Assembly (NCBI RefSeq): GCF_014645555.1 | Contig: NZ_BMLY01000004.1 | Span: forward strand, 363,786 to 427,785 | Length of the DNA stretch: 64,000 bases | Direction: 5' to 3' | DNA from: Silvimonas amylolytica | Lineage (GTDB): Bacteria; Pseudomonadota; Gammaproteobacteria; Burkholderiales; Chitinibacteraceae | Shown here: positions 57,077-64,000 of the stretch, piece after piece | Numbering within the stretch: position 1 is the stretch's first letter | Layout of the letters: every line of letters starts with the position of its first letter | Position numbers and translations under genes: made by a program | The notes under the pieces: model-generated | Databases searched by the model: none | Told to the model about the DNA's origin: nothing | Seen by the model: only the letters and a program-made list of their open reading frames with translations

Positions 57077-57720
57077 ATCCGGTCATCCAGCCGCTGGGCG
57101 ATACGGCACTGGTCCTGAGTGTGTCCGCAACCCTGGAAGATCAGCGACGCCTCTGGATCATGCAAAGACTGTTGCAACAAAAATTCCCCGCCTGGTGGGT
57201 GGTCCTGGGCGTGGGCAATCTGACCATCCGGTTTGACCCGATGATCGAAGATGCTTCGGTCATCGAACATGGCATTGAGGAGGCCTGGCAACGTAGTCAG
57301 CGGCGGATGGAAGTCGCCAGTCATCACCACGATGTCCCCGTTGTTTATGGTGGCAAGGCCGGGCCGGATCTGGCGCGCGTGGCGGAACATGCAGGGCTCA
57401 CGCCCAAACAAGTCGTGGAACGCCATGCCGCGGCCGAATACGTGGTGTTCTGCATCGGCTTTTTGCCGGGGTTTCCTTATCTGGGTGGGCTGGACCCCCA
57501 ATTGGCTACGCCACGGCTGGACAAACCGCGCCTCAAGGTGCCGGCTGGCGCCGTCGGCATAGGCGGTGAGCAGACCGGGATTTACCCCAACGCATCGCCT
57601 GGCGGCTGGAATCTGATCGGCCATACGGACGTGCGGCTCTTCAACCCCGCCATGATCCCGCCTGCATTGCTCGCCCCCGGTGACACACTGCGCTTTGTGC
57701 CGACCGAGGTGCGTGCATGA
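57073..57720 (+). CDS. pxpB: 5-oxoprolinase subunit PxpB
   Basis: With PxpC and PxpA opens 5-oxoproline (pyroglutamate) to glutamate using ATP. 215 aa of the KipI/allophanate hydrolase subunit 1 family. Motifs: IQPLGDTALVLSVS at the start, AAAEYVVFCIGFLPGFPYLGGL near residue 120 and VGIGGEQTGIYPNASPGGWNLIGHT near residue 160. The ATG overlaps the queG stop; its stop overlaps pxpC by 4 bases. Confidence 0.93.
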   Translation: MNPVIQPLGDTALVLSVSATLEDQRRLWIMQRLLQQKFPAWWVVLGVGNLTIRFDPMIEDASVIEHGIEEAWQRSQRRMEVASHHHDVPVVYGGKAGPDLARVAEHAGLTPKQVVERHAAAEYVVFCIGFLPGFPYLGGLDPQLATPRLDKPRLKVPAGAVGIGGEQTGIYPNASPGGWNLIGHTDVRLFNPAMIPPALLAPGDTLRFVPTEVRA

Positions 57721-58661
57721 GTATCTCCATACTGAAAACCGGCGCATTGGCGACCGTACAGGATGCGGGTCGCTACGACGGCGCGCAGTGGGGGGTGCCC
57801 CGTAGTGGCGTGATGGATATTCCCGCATGGCTGATTGGTAATTTGCTGGTGGGGAATCAACCAGACCTGGCCGCGATTGAAATCACCCTGGGTGGTTTTA
57901 GTGCGCAGTTCGAGACCGACTGCGTGATCGCCATAACCGGTGCCATTGCCCCTGTCACGCTCGATAAAAAAACCATTGGCCAATGGCGCACGGTGACGGT
58001 TCGCGCAGGGCAAATCTTGCGCGTGGGTTTTGCTGAAACCGGTGCCCGTATGTTCTTGTGTGTCAGCGGCGGTATGGATGTCGCCCTTGTGATTGGCGCA
58101 CGTTCGACTGACCTGGCAGGCGGCTTTGGTGGCTTTGAGGGGCGCGCGCTCAAGGCGGGCGATAGCGTGTCGATTGGCCAGCCCGGCGGCTTGGCACCGG
58201 ATGCCTGGGTGCGTCCGCCAGCGCGTGGCGATATCTTGCGCATCTTGCCGGGAACAGAATGGTCAGCGTTTACCATCGCGGCGCATCAAACATTATTGAG
58301 TGAAGCCTGGGTCGTCACGCCCGATGCCAACCGGATGGGCGCTCGCCTGGCCGGACTCGAACTACCGTTGTCACAGCCGCTGGAAATGACTTCTCATGCT
58401 GTGCACCCCGGCGTGGTACAAGTTCCCCCCTCTGGCCAGCCCATTTTGCTGATGGCCGATGCGCAGACGACGGGTGGTTACCCGAAAATTGCCCAGGTGA
58501 TCCGGGCGGATCTCTGGCGTATTGGCCAGTTCCGGCCAGGCGAGACGATCCGCTTTGTCGAGGTCACACTGGCCGAAGCGCTAGATGCATTGTCCACACA
58601 ACGCCACTGGCTGGCCCAACTGGAGACGCAACTGAAATGGCGCGCTTCAAGATCGACCTGA
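57717..58661 (+). CDS. pxpC: 5-oxoprolinase subunit PxpC
   Basis: 314 aa of the KipA/allophanate hydrolase subunit 2 family, partner of PxpB. Seen: LATVQDAGRYDGAQWGVPRSGVMD at residues 10-33, FLCVSGGMDVALVIGARSTDLAGGFGGFEGR near residue 100, and the C-terminal GVVQVPPSGQPILLMADAQTTGGYPKIAQVIRADL. Overlaps pxpA by 25 bases. Confidence 0.93.
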   Translation: MSISILKTGALATVQDAGRYDGAQWGVPRSGVMDIPAWLIGNLLVGNQPDLAAIEITLGGFSAQFETDCVIAITGAIAPVTLDKKTIGQWRTVTVRAGQILRVGFAETGARMFLCVSGGMDVALVIGARSTDLAGGFGGFEGRALKAGDSVSIGQPGGLAPDAWVRPPARGDILRILPGTEWSAFTIAAHQTLLSEAWVVTPDANRMGARLAGLELPLSQPLEMTSHAVHPGVVQVPPSGQPILLMADAQTTGGYPKIAQVIRADLWRIGQFRPGETIRFVEVTLAEALDALSTQRHWLAQLETQLKWRASRST

Positions 58662-59362
58662 ACGCGGATCTGGGTGAAGGTTACCCGTTTGATGCTGAAC
58701 TGATGCAGCTGATCAGCTCGGCCAATATTGCTTGTGGCGGTCATGCGGGCGATGAAGCTTCCATGCGTTCCACCGTGCGGCTGGCGCGTGTGTATGGCGT
58801 GCGCGTTGGTGCGCACCCCAGCTACCCGGATCGCGCACATTTTGGCCGCCGCACGCTGGATATCCCGTCAGCAGAACTCCAGGCCAGTCTGAGCGAGCAG
58901 ATTGGTGCTTTGCAGGCACTGTGTGTCGAGGAAGGCGTTGCACTTCAATACGTCAAACCGCACGGCATGCTCTACAACGATGCCGCTCGCAATCCAGCGC
59001 TGGCTGATGTGATCATCAACGCAACCCGCGCGATCAGCCCGGACCTGGCCATCATGGCGCTGGCCGGCAGCCGCATGGTCGCGCGCTGTCATGAACGCGG
59101 CATAGCGGTGATCGAAGAAGCCTTTGTTGATCGTGCCTACCGGGATGATGGCTCCCTGGTCCCCCGCAGCGAGCCGGGTGCTGTGCTCGATAACGATCAC
59201 GCTGCAGTGGCGCAAGCCCTGCGTCTGGCCACGGCGGGGGAGGTTGTGACGCGCTCTGGCAAAGTGTTGAAGCTGCCCGCGACGTCTTTGTGTTTGCATG
59301 GCGATACCCCTCACGCAGTTGACTTCGCGCGCGGTCTATATAGCCAGATGGAAGTTCTTTAG
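58637..59362 (+). CDS. pxpA: 5-oxoprolinase subunit PxpA (LamB/YcsF family)
   Basis: 241 aa. KIDLNADLGEGYPFDAELMQLISSANIACGGHAGD is the family N-terminus, followed by GAHPSYPDRAHFGRR, YVKPHGMLYND, EAFVDRAYRDDGSLVPR and LCLHGDTPHAV. Completes the pxpBCA unit, which follows queG without gaps. 5-oxoproline arises from N-terminal Gln/Glu peptides and glutathione, which fits the peptide transporter gene next downstream. Confidence 0.95.
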   Translation: MARFKIDLNADLGEGYPFDAELMQLISSANIACGGHAGDEASMRSTVRLARVYGVRVGAHPSYPDRAHFGRRTLDIPSAELQASLSEQIGALQALCVEEGVALQYVKPHGMLYNDAARNPALADVIINATRAISPDLAIMALAGSRMVARCHERGIAVIEEAFVDRAYRDDGSLVPRSEPGAVLDNDHAAVAQALRLATAGEVVTRSGKVLKLPATSLCLHGDTPHAVDFARGLYSQMEVL

Positions 59363-59465
59363 ATCAAAAAGTAAATAATACCAACCGTAACCAATAATTA
59401 GTTAATCGCGCGCGCCCTGCCTGATCCGGACAATCCTTATTGATTCGTCATACGAGGAGAGCCCG

Positions 59466-60923
59466 ATGGGCAGCGCAGAACATGCTTTGGATAGGCCGGC
59501 GGGTGCTGCACCACCGCTGCCGGATGAAATACCGGACGACCAACTGATTGCACAACCCTCACGCGCGCATCCGCGTGGTCTCTACCTCTTGTTCGCCACT
59601 GAAATGTGGGAACGCTTTTCCTACTATGGCAACCGGGCACTCCTGGCGCTGTTCATGGTGCAGGCGCTGGCGTTCGATAAACAGTTTGCGGCTTCGCTTT
59701 ATGGGCAGTACACCGGTCTGGTTTATCTGGCACCACTGATCGGTGGCTATGTCGCGGATCGCTGGTGGGGCAATCGGCGCTCGATCTTTGTCGGTGGTGC
59801 CCTCATGGCCGCTGGCCAGTTCACCCTGTTTGCTGCGGGCAGCATGTTGCAGACCCCTGCGACTGCGATCACGTTTTTTTACTGTGGCCTGGGTCTGATC
59901 GTCGCGGGGAACGGGTTCTTCAAACCCAATATTTCGTCGATGGTGGGTCAACTATATACACAGAATGACAACCGCAAAGACTCGGCGTACACGATCTTCT
60001 ATATGGGGATTAACCTTGGCTCGTTCATTGCGCCGCTGATCTGTGGCTTCCTGGGTGACACCGGCAATGCCGCTGATTTCCGCTGGGGTTTCTTTGCAGC
60101 GGGCGTGGGCATGCTGCTTTCGCTGGTGGTGTTTGGCTTCTTCCACAGACGTTATCTGGTCTCACCGACTGGCACTCCGGTTGGATTGGCACCTAAAGCC
60201 ATTGCAGCAACACAAGCCAGCCAGCGCAACGAACCGCTGACCCGTCAGGACATTGATCGCATGATTGTGATCGGTGTGATTTCGTTCTTCGTCATCTTCT
60301 TCTGGTCGGCGTTTGAACAGGCCGGTGTGTCGCTGACCTTCTTTGCAGAAGAGGCCACCAACCGCCAGTTGTTTGGCTTTACGGTGCCGGCTTCGTGGTT
60401 TCAGTCGCTCAATCCGGTCTTCATTCTGATTTTTGCGCCGATCATGGCGCAGTTATGGAGTGCCCTTGGGCGCCGCAACAAAGAGCCAAGCTCTCCGACC
60501 AAGATGGCCTGGGGCTTGATCCTGCTGGCCGTGGGCTATCTGATTATTGGTTTTGGCGTGAAAGACATGTCGTCTACAGCGAAAGCCAGCATGATCTGGC
60601 TGACTGCGATGTACCTGATGCACAGCCTGGGTGAATTGTGTCTGTCGCCGATTGGTTTGTCGCTGGTGAACAAACTGGCCCCGGCCCGGTTTGCCTCGCT
60701 GATGATGGCGGTGTGGTTTACCGCAAACGCTGCGGCTAACTGGTTTGCCGGCATCCTTGCCACCTTCTACCCGGAAGCAGGCCGTACGCCGGTATTCTTT
60801 GGTTATCAGATCACCGGTCTCCATGAATTCTTCATGCTGTTTGTGGCCATGGCTTTTGTTGCAGGTGCCATCTTGCTGGCCCTCACCCGGCCGTTGCAGA
60901 AAATGATGCACAACGTGCGCTAA
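59466..60923 (+). CDS. POT-family proton-coupled oligopeptide transporter
   Basis: Inner-membrane symporter (PTR2/DtpA-like) for di- and tripeptides, 485 aa, about 12-14 membrane segments. The ExxERF motif is EMWERFSYYGNRALL near residue 48; FYMGINLGSFIAPLICG and FIxxRGxE-equivalent segments follow, as does the SPIGLSLVNKLAPARFASLMM signature near residue 395. GAGGAGA site before the ATG. It lies 103 bases after pxpA and may be coexpressed with it for peptide-derived oxoproline. Substrate inferred from the family. Confidence 0.92.
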   Translation: MGSAEHALDRPAGAAPPLPDEIPDDQLIAQPSRAHPRGLYLLFATEMWERFSYYGNRALLALFMVQALAFDKQFAASLYGQYTGLVYLAPLIGGYVADRWWGNRRSIFVGGALMAAGQFTLFAAGSMLQTPATAITFFYCGLGLIVAGNGFFKPNISSMVGQLYTQNDNRKDSAYTIFYMGINLGSFIAPLICGFLGDTGNAADFRWGFFAAGVGMLLSLVVFGFFHRRYLVSPTGTPVGLAPKAIAATQASQRNEPLTRQDIDRMIVIGVISFFVIFFWSAFEQAGVSLTFFAEEATNRQLFGFTVPASWFQSLNPVFILIFAPIMAQLWSALGRRNKEPSSPTKMAWGLILLAVGYLIIGFGVKDMSSTAKASMIWLTAMYLMHSLGELCLSPIGLSLVNKLAPARFASLMMAVWFTANAAANWFAGILATFYPEAGRTPVFFGYQITGLHEFFMLFVAMAFVAGAILLALTRPLQKMMHNVR

Positions 60924-60945
60924 ACAAGGCCTGCGGGATTGCACA

Positions 60946-60990
60946 GCAAAAAGCCCATCAGTAGTTTTCGCGCCTGATGGGCTTTTTGTT
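60946..60990 (+). terminator. terminator after the POT transporter gene
   Basis: AAAAAGCCCATCAG / CTGATGGGCTTTTT stem, a 12-base loop and T-run. Confidence 0.88.
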
Positions 60991-61077
60991 GTTTACAAGG
61001 TACACATTTGTCTGACTGGCGGAGAAAGCGTGCCGTTTGGCCTGTGCAAAATGTGGCGAAACGCAATCCAGGCTACA

Positions 61078-61106
61078 TTGAACATGTTGGTGCGCCGCAA
61101 TATAGG
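61078..61106 (+). promoter_or_regulatory. promoter of the unknown gene at 61156
   Basis: TTGAAC (61078-61083), 17 bases and TATAGG (61101-61106), about 50 bases before the ATG. Confidence 0.55.
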
Positions 61107-61155
61107 CTGCGCTTCACACTATCCGCACATTCTTTCAAGTTGTTGTCTGATCATC

Positions 61156-61530
61156 ATGCGTATCTTTGCAATTGAAGTTTTCAGAGATGGTGGTTCCATC
61201 GAGTTCACGCTGGAAAAGAATGGAACCGAGCGTCATGTCTGGCTGGAAACCCCCATTTATGGTGAGCCGCGCACGCTCATGATCAATTCCAGCCTGGTGG
61301 CCAGCGGGTGCACAGAGGTCGTCGAGTTGCTGGCTGACATGGATCGCTGGTGGGCAGAACTGCCAGAAAAGATGCGGGCACTGGTGGACGAGATTATGGC
61401 TGAGCATAATCCGTCACCCGAGTCCGATGCCCCTTTGGCAGAGGCCATCGACATCACCCGGGTCGTGCACGTTCACAATTACGTGCTGGCCAACTATAGC
61501 GGTCAGGCGTCGGCACCCGTGCCCGATTGA
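61156..61530 (+). CDS. small acidic cytoplasmic protein, unknown function
   Basis: 124 aa from the ATG at 61156 (MRIFAIEVFRDGGSIEFTLEKNG). N-terminal half beta-rich (RHVWLETPIYGEPRTLMINSSLV), then a helical part with WWAELPEKMRALVDEIMAEH and a C-terminal HVHNYVLANY. No cysteine pairs, signal peptide or known catalytic motif. I recognise no family. It has its own promoter and stands alone between the transporter terminator and a convergent small gene. Confidence 0.7.
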   Translation: MRIFAIEVFRDGGSIEFTLEKNGTERHVWLETPIYGEPRTLMINSSLVASGCTEVVELLADMDRWWAELPEKMRALVDEIMAEHNPSPESDAPLAEAIDITRVVHVHNYVLANYSGQASAPVPD

Positions 61531-61552
61531 TGTTCTGCCATCGCAAACCGGC

Positions 61553-61813
61553 CTAGCGCCAGCAGAAGCTGGAGTTCTGGCAGCGTTTGCCTTTGCGGTT
61601 ACCGGTTTGTTGACCCTTCTTCTTTGCTTCCCGCGCCGGCACATCGCCTGGCGCAGTCCTGCGGCCGGGTTCTTTGGCGGCGGTATGCGCAGGCGGTTGC
61701 GCCCGTGCATGATCCTGGTTGTATGGATGTACCGCGATTTCTGCTGCCAGCGCCGTGGCGCAGTGCGTACTTTGCAGCGCCAGAAGCAGCCCCGCGATCA
61801 AGATTTTCTTCAT
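61553..61813 (-). CDS. small secreted basic peptide, unknown function
   Basis: 86 aa with an AAGGA ribosome site 7 bases before the ATG. The signal peptide covers residues 1-24 (MKKILIAGLLLALQSTHCAT, cut near ALA, then AEI). The 62-residue mature part is hydrophilic and very basic (REAKKKGQQTGNRKGKRCQN) and ends with two cysteines at 78 and 84, which could form a disulfide loop (CQNSSFC). No family recognised. It could be a periplasmic structural or cationic peptide; nothing in the context decides. Confidence 0.65.
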   Translation of the reverse strand: MKKILIAGLLLALQSTHCATALAAEIAVHPYNQDHARAQPPAHTAAKEPGRRTAPGDVPAREAKKKGQQTGNRKGKRCQNSSFCWR

Positions 61814-61930
61814 TGCAGTGTCCTTGTTCGGGCTCCATGCCCGGCGCGGGAATTTATCTGCGCCGGTTCCGGGCCGGAATGGCCTGCAATCCGAAAAATC
61901 AGGGTTGAGTACGCTGGGTGTGATTAATTC

Positions 61931-62608
61931 TCACCGCGCCAGCGTGCGGTTCATGCGCGCTTCCAGCCAGCGCTGCACTTGCTCGAAAGCCAGGCTCAGG
62001 CACCAGTAGATGGCGGCCGCAGTCAAATACAGCGGAAACGGCTGGAAGGTGGTGGAAATGACTTCTTTGGTAGCCAGCATCAGTTCTGTGACTGCAATTA
62101 CCGAAACCAGCGAGGTATCTTTGATCAGGCTGATCAGGCTGTTCGACAAACTGGGCACGGCCAGGCGCAAGGCTTGCGGCCAGACAATAAAGCGCAGTGT
62201 CTGCATGTGCGTCATACCCTGGCTGAATGCGGCTTCCCATTGACCGCGATCCACACCGTTGATGCTGCCGCGAATGGTCTCCGACAGATACGCGCCCACG
62301 TTCAGGCTGAGCGCCAGAATGCCGGCGCTGATTGGATCAAACTGGATGCCCATACTGGGCAGGCCGTAGTAGATGATGAAAATCTGCACCAGCAACGGCG
62401 TACCGCGCATGCAACTCACGTAAATGGCTGCGGGCCAGTTCAGCACTCGCCAGGGCGATAGCCGCAGCAAGGCCACTGTGCCTCCTACCAGCAAGCCGCC
62501 AATCATGGCGCCGACCGCAAACAGCAGCGTGTATCCAGTGCCCTTTAACAAGTATGGCCACGCGGTTTGCAGCAAATTGATCACGTCACCCAAAGTGTGT
62601 TCTCCCAT
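61931..62608 (-). CDS. polar amino acid ABC transporter permease
   Basis: HAAT-family inner-membrane permease, 225 aa, with five membrane segments. Starts MGEHTLGDVINLLQTAWPYLLKGTGYTLLFAVGAM; the EAA-type docking loop is DRGQWEAAFSQGMTHMQTLRFIVWPQA near residue 150, and YVSCMRGTPLLVQIFIIYYGLP near residue 75 is typical. Follows the binding protein gene on the same strand with a hairpin over its ribosome site. No ATPase gene is adjacent downstream in the window. Confidence 0.93.
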   Translation of the reverse strand: MGEHTLGDVINLLQTAWPYLLKGTGYTLLFAVGAMIGGLLVGGTVALLRLSPWRVLNWPAAIYVSCMRGTPLLVQIFIIYYGLPSMGIQFDPISAGILALSLNVGAYLSETIRGSINGVDRGQWEAAFSQGMTHMQTLRFIVWPQALRLAVPSLSNSLISLIKDTSLVSVIAVTELMLATKEVISTTFQPFPLYLTAAAIYWCLSLAFEQVQRWLEARMNRTLAR

Positions 62609-62611
62609 GCA

Positions 62612-62639
62612 AAACCCCCTGCGCGCAGGCAGGGGGTTT
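62612..62639 (-). promoter_or_regulatory. hairpin between binding protein and permease genes that hides the ribosome site
   Basis: AAACCCCCTGC / GCAGGGGGTTT, a perfect 11-bp stem with a 6-base loop, 40 bases after the binding-protein stop. On the minus strand the 3' arm contains AGGGGG followed by TTTTGC and the permease ATG at 62608, so the arm is also the Shine-Dalgarno. It can act as a partial terminator and as a translational gate. Confidence 0.65.
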
Positions 62640-62679
62640 AAAGAGGTTCATCGGCCATTGACCGATAGAACCCTGGTCA

Positions 62680-63459
62680 TCAAGCGCCGGGTGCCTTGCT
62701 CACGTCGCGACCGAAATATTTGTTCGAGATACGGGCATACGTACCGTCAGCCTTGATGTCGGCCAAGGCCTTGTTCAGCGCCGTCTTGAACTTCGGGTTG
62801 TTTTTGGTGAAAGGGATGCCATTGCTCGAAGCTTCACCCACCGCTGCGCCCGGTTTGAGTGGCAAGCTGGTCTTCTTGATCAGGTACGGGATCATCAGCG
62901 TGTCATTGAGCGCAGCGTCAATGCGACCCAATGCGAGGTCTTGCAGGTATTCTTGCTCGCCCGGATAGGTTTTGACATCCACGCCGGCTACTGCGCGGGC
63001 CATATCAGCATAGTTGGTGCCCTGGCCCACGCCCAGCTTCAGATTCTTCAAATCATTCAGGCTTTTCAGATTGCGGGTTTCGTTCTTGCGAATAACCAAT
63101 TGTGCTTGCGAAATCACGTACGGATCGCTGAAGTCAAAGGTTTCCTGGCGCTTGGGTGTAATGCCCACCTGATTGACGATCACGTCATATTTGCCGGCCT
63201 GCAGGCCGGCCAGAATGCCGCTCCACTCCGTTGTGGTGAATTCAGCTTTGACACCCAGTTTTTGCGCCAGGGCATTGGCGATCTCAACGTCAAACCCGGT
63301 CAGCTGACCGTTTTCCCGGTAATTGAACGGCGGGTAGGTGCCTTCCAGTGCAACCTTGAGCGTACCGCGCTGTTTTACCGTATCAAGCAAATCTGTTGCG
63401 TTGGCGGTAAAAGCGACGAGTCCAAGCACACTGGCAATAAGCAGCTTGCGCATATTCAT
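62680..63459 (-). CDS. polar amino acid ABC transporter substrate-binding protein
   Basis: Periplasmic family 3 binding protein, 259 aa, signal peptide residues 1-21 (MNMRKLLIASVLGLVAFTAN, then ATDLL). SBP_bac_3 signature GTYPPFNYRENGQLTGFDVEIANALAQKLG near residues 40-70 and NQVGITPKRQETFDFSDPY. Resembles cystine/arginine/glutamine binding proteins; a cystine role would suit the sulphur theme but cannot be decided. AAGGA site 8 bases before the ATG at 63459. Confidence 0.93.
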   Translation of the reverse strand: MNMRKLLIASVLGLVAFTANATDLLDTVKQRGTLKVALEGTYPPFNYRENGQLTGFDVEIANALAQKLGVKAEFTTTEWSGILAGLQAGKYDVIVNQVGITPKRQETFDFSDPYVISQAQLVIRKNETRNLKSLNDLKNLKLGVGQGTNYADMARAVAGVDVKTYPGEQEYLQDLALGRIDAALNDTLMIPYLIKKTSLPLKPGAAVGEASSNGIPFTKNNPKFKTALNKALADIKADGTYARISNKYFGRDVSKAPGA

Positions 63460-63676
63460 ATTACTTTTCCTTATAATGAAACAACTGGAACTTCTGGCAC
63501 AGGTATTTAAAGTAAGGGTTGGTGTAGCGTATGCCTATCAGGAATATCGGCAATCACCTTACAAAAACCGGCTTCGTTCCTGTTGGGGTGCGCTACTGTG
63601 AAAACTGTCAGGTTTGGGGCTGACACCAGTATGCCAGGCTGATATTTCCGCTGCGCTGACTGGGGGGAAGGCCGCA

Positions 63677-64000
63677 ATGAGATACCAAATCATTCCTGTA
63701 TATGCCGACGATGCCAAACAAACTGATGAGATTGGCTGGGTGGTGATTAACCCGGCTGGATTCAGGGTGTCCATTGTGTATAGCGTAGATGCGCTGTGGC
63801 TGGCAGAACGTCAGTGTGATTTTCTCCAGGCTGAGCTGGAACACATGAACGAGTTGGCCCGTAATCTGGACAAGGTCGTCGCACTCAACACCAGTGGTCG
63901 TTTTCCTGGCGTGGTCCTGGGCGTGCACGACAAGCATGTTTTGATCGATGCCGGGCAAGGCGAGGCTTGGGCGGTGGAGATTTTTCTGCTGAACCAGGCC
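63677..64000 (+). CDS. unknown protein, 3' end beyond the window
   Basis: Open frame from the ATG at 63677 with a GGGGAAGG site 6 bases upstream; 108 codons without a stop up to the window end. It reads MRYQIIPVYADDAKQTDEIG, WVVINPAGFRVSIVYSVDAL, then a helical QCDFLQAELEHMNELARNLD and GVVLGVHDKHVLIDAGQGEA. No signal peptide and no known motif. Divergent from the amino-acid binding protein gene. It is preferred over the opposite-strand frame at 63608-63958 because of its ribosome site and ordinary codon use. Confidence 0.6.
   Translation, partial: MRYQIIPVYADDAKQTDEIGWVVINPAGFRVSIVYSVDALWLAERQCDFLQAELEHMNELARNLDKVVALNTSGRFPGVVLGVHDKHVLIDAGQGEAWAVEIFLLNQA

Noticed and set aside
61030-61155. 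N-terminal extension of the unknown gene at 61156
   Set aside because: The upstream frame contains the promoter hexamers at 61078-61106 and is not protein-like; the ATG at 61156 is the better start.
63608-63958. 116-codon open frame on - near the window end
   Set aside because: The + strand has an uninterrupted frame from 63677 with a good ribosome site and ordinary codon use; the minus frame is its shadow.

Overview
The window reads as ordinary chromosome of a moderately GC-rich betaproteobacterium. Gene content and order (cysE-iscRSUA, hom and thrC, a complete glycogen operon, a glucosamine kinase next to a sugar ABC transporter) fit the Neisseriales, most likely a chitin-degrading Chitinibacteraceae such as Silvimonas or Chitinibacter. 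The genus is an inference from gene content, not a sequence match. I see no rRNA, CRISPR array, prophage, insertion sequence or plasmid function. Almost all genes are recognisable housekeeping or metabolic genes.

Layout. 1-6.2 kb: a tRNA-Ser cut by the window edge, the lytic transglycosylase mltF, gltX, a two-domain nagZ, a secreted Lys/Ser/Ala-rich protein and a Nudix hydrolase. 6.2-17.6 kb: a six-gene minus-strand glycogen operon, transcribed glgB-glgX-pgm-glgC-glgA-glgP. 17.7-22.2 kb: a divergent GH13 alpha-glucosidase, glycerate kinase, a PEBP-like secreted protein and an AraC regulator. 22.4-30.1 kb: cysE, then the Fe-S assembly run iscR-iscS-iscU-iscA-hscB-(potassium channel)-hscA-fdx-(YbaK)-iscX, with IscR-type operators before cysE and iscR. 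30.2-34.3 kb: a degenerate HD-GYP protein, a small DUF2322-like protein, cysB, a TauE/SafE exporter and an Fe-S type cysH. 34.5-42.5 kb: glucosamine kinase, a GntR regulator and a CUT1 sugar ABC transporter with two tandem binding proteins. 42.5-47.8 kb: thrC, a 500-bp mosaic of dispersed repeats, then a four-gene unit aminotransferase-GNAT-hom-small Cys protein. 48-55 kb: a DUF3291 protein, a diguanylate cyclase, an Mth938-like protein, murJ, rpsT and a receiver protein with a dead GGDEF domain. 54-61 kb: amiC and tsaE back-to-back with queG, then pxpB-pxpC-pxpA and a POT peptide transporter. 61-64 kb: two small unknown proteins, a polar amino-acid ABC permease and binding protein, and an unknown gene running off the window end.

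The genes group into a few themes: glycogen synthesis and breakdown; cysteine supply and Fe-S cluster building (cysE, cysB, cysH, tauE, isc), in which cysE appears to share IscR control with the isc operon; amino-sugar uptake and phosphorylation; peptidoglycan turnover (mltF, nagZ, amiC, murJ); peptide and 5-oxoproline use; and c-di-GMP signalling, including one active-looking cyclase and two proteins that have lost catalytic motifs. The best candidates for something new are the 4-TM potassium channel and the YbaK gene tightly embedded in the isc operon, the IscR-type site at cysE, the receiver protein that keeps a c-di-GMP inhibitory site without a catalytic motif, and the palindromic ATGCAT that starts both tsaE and queG.
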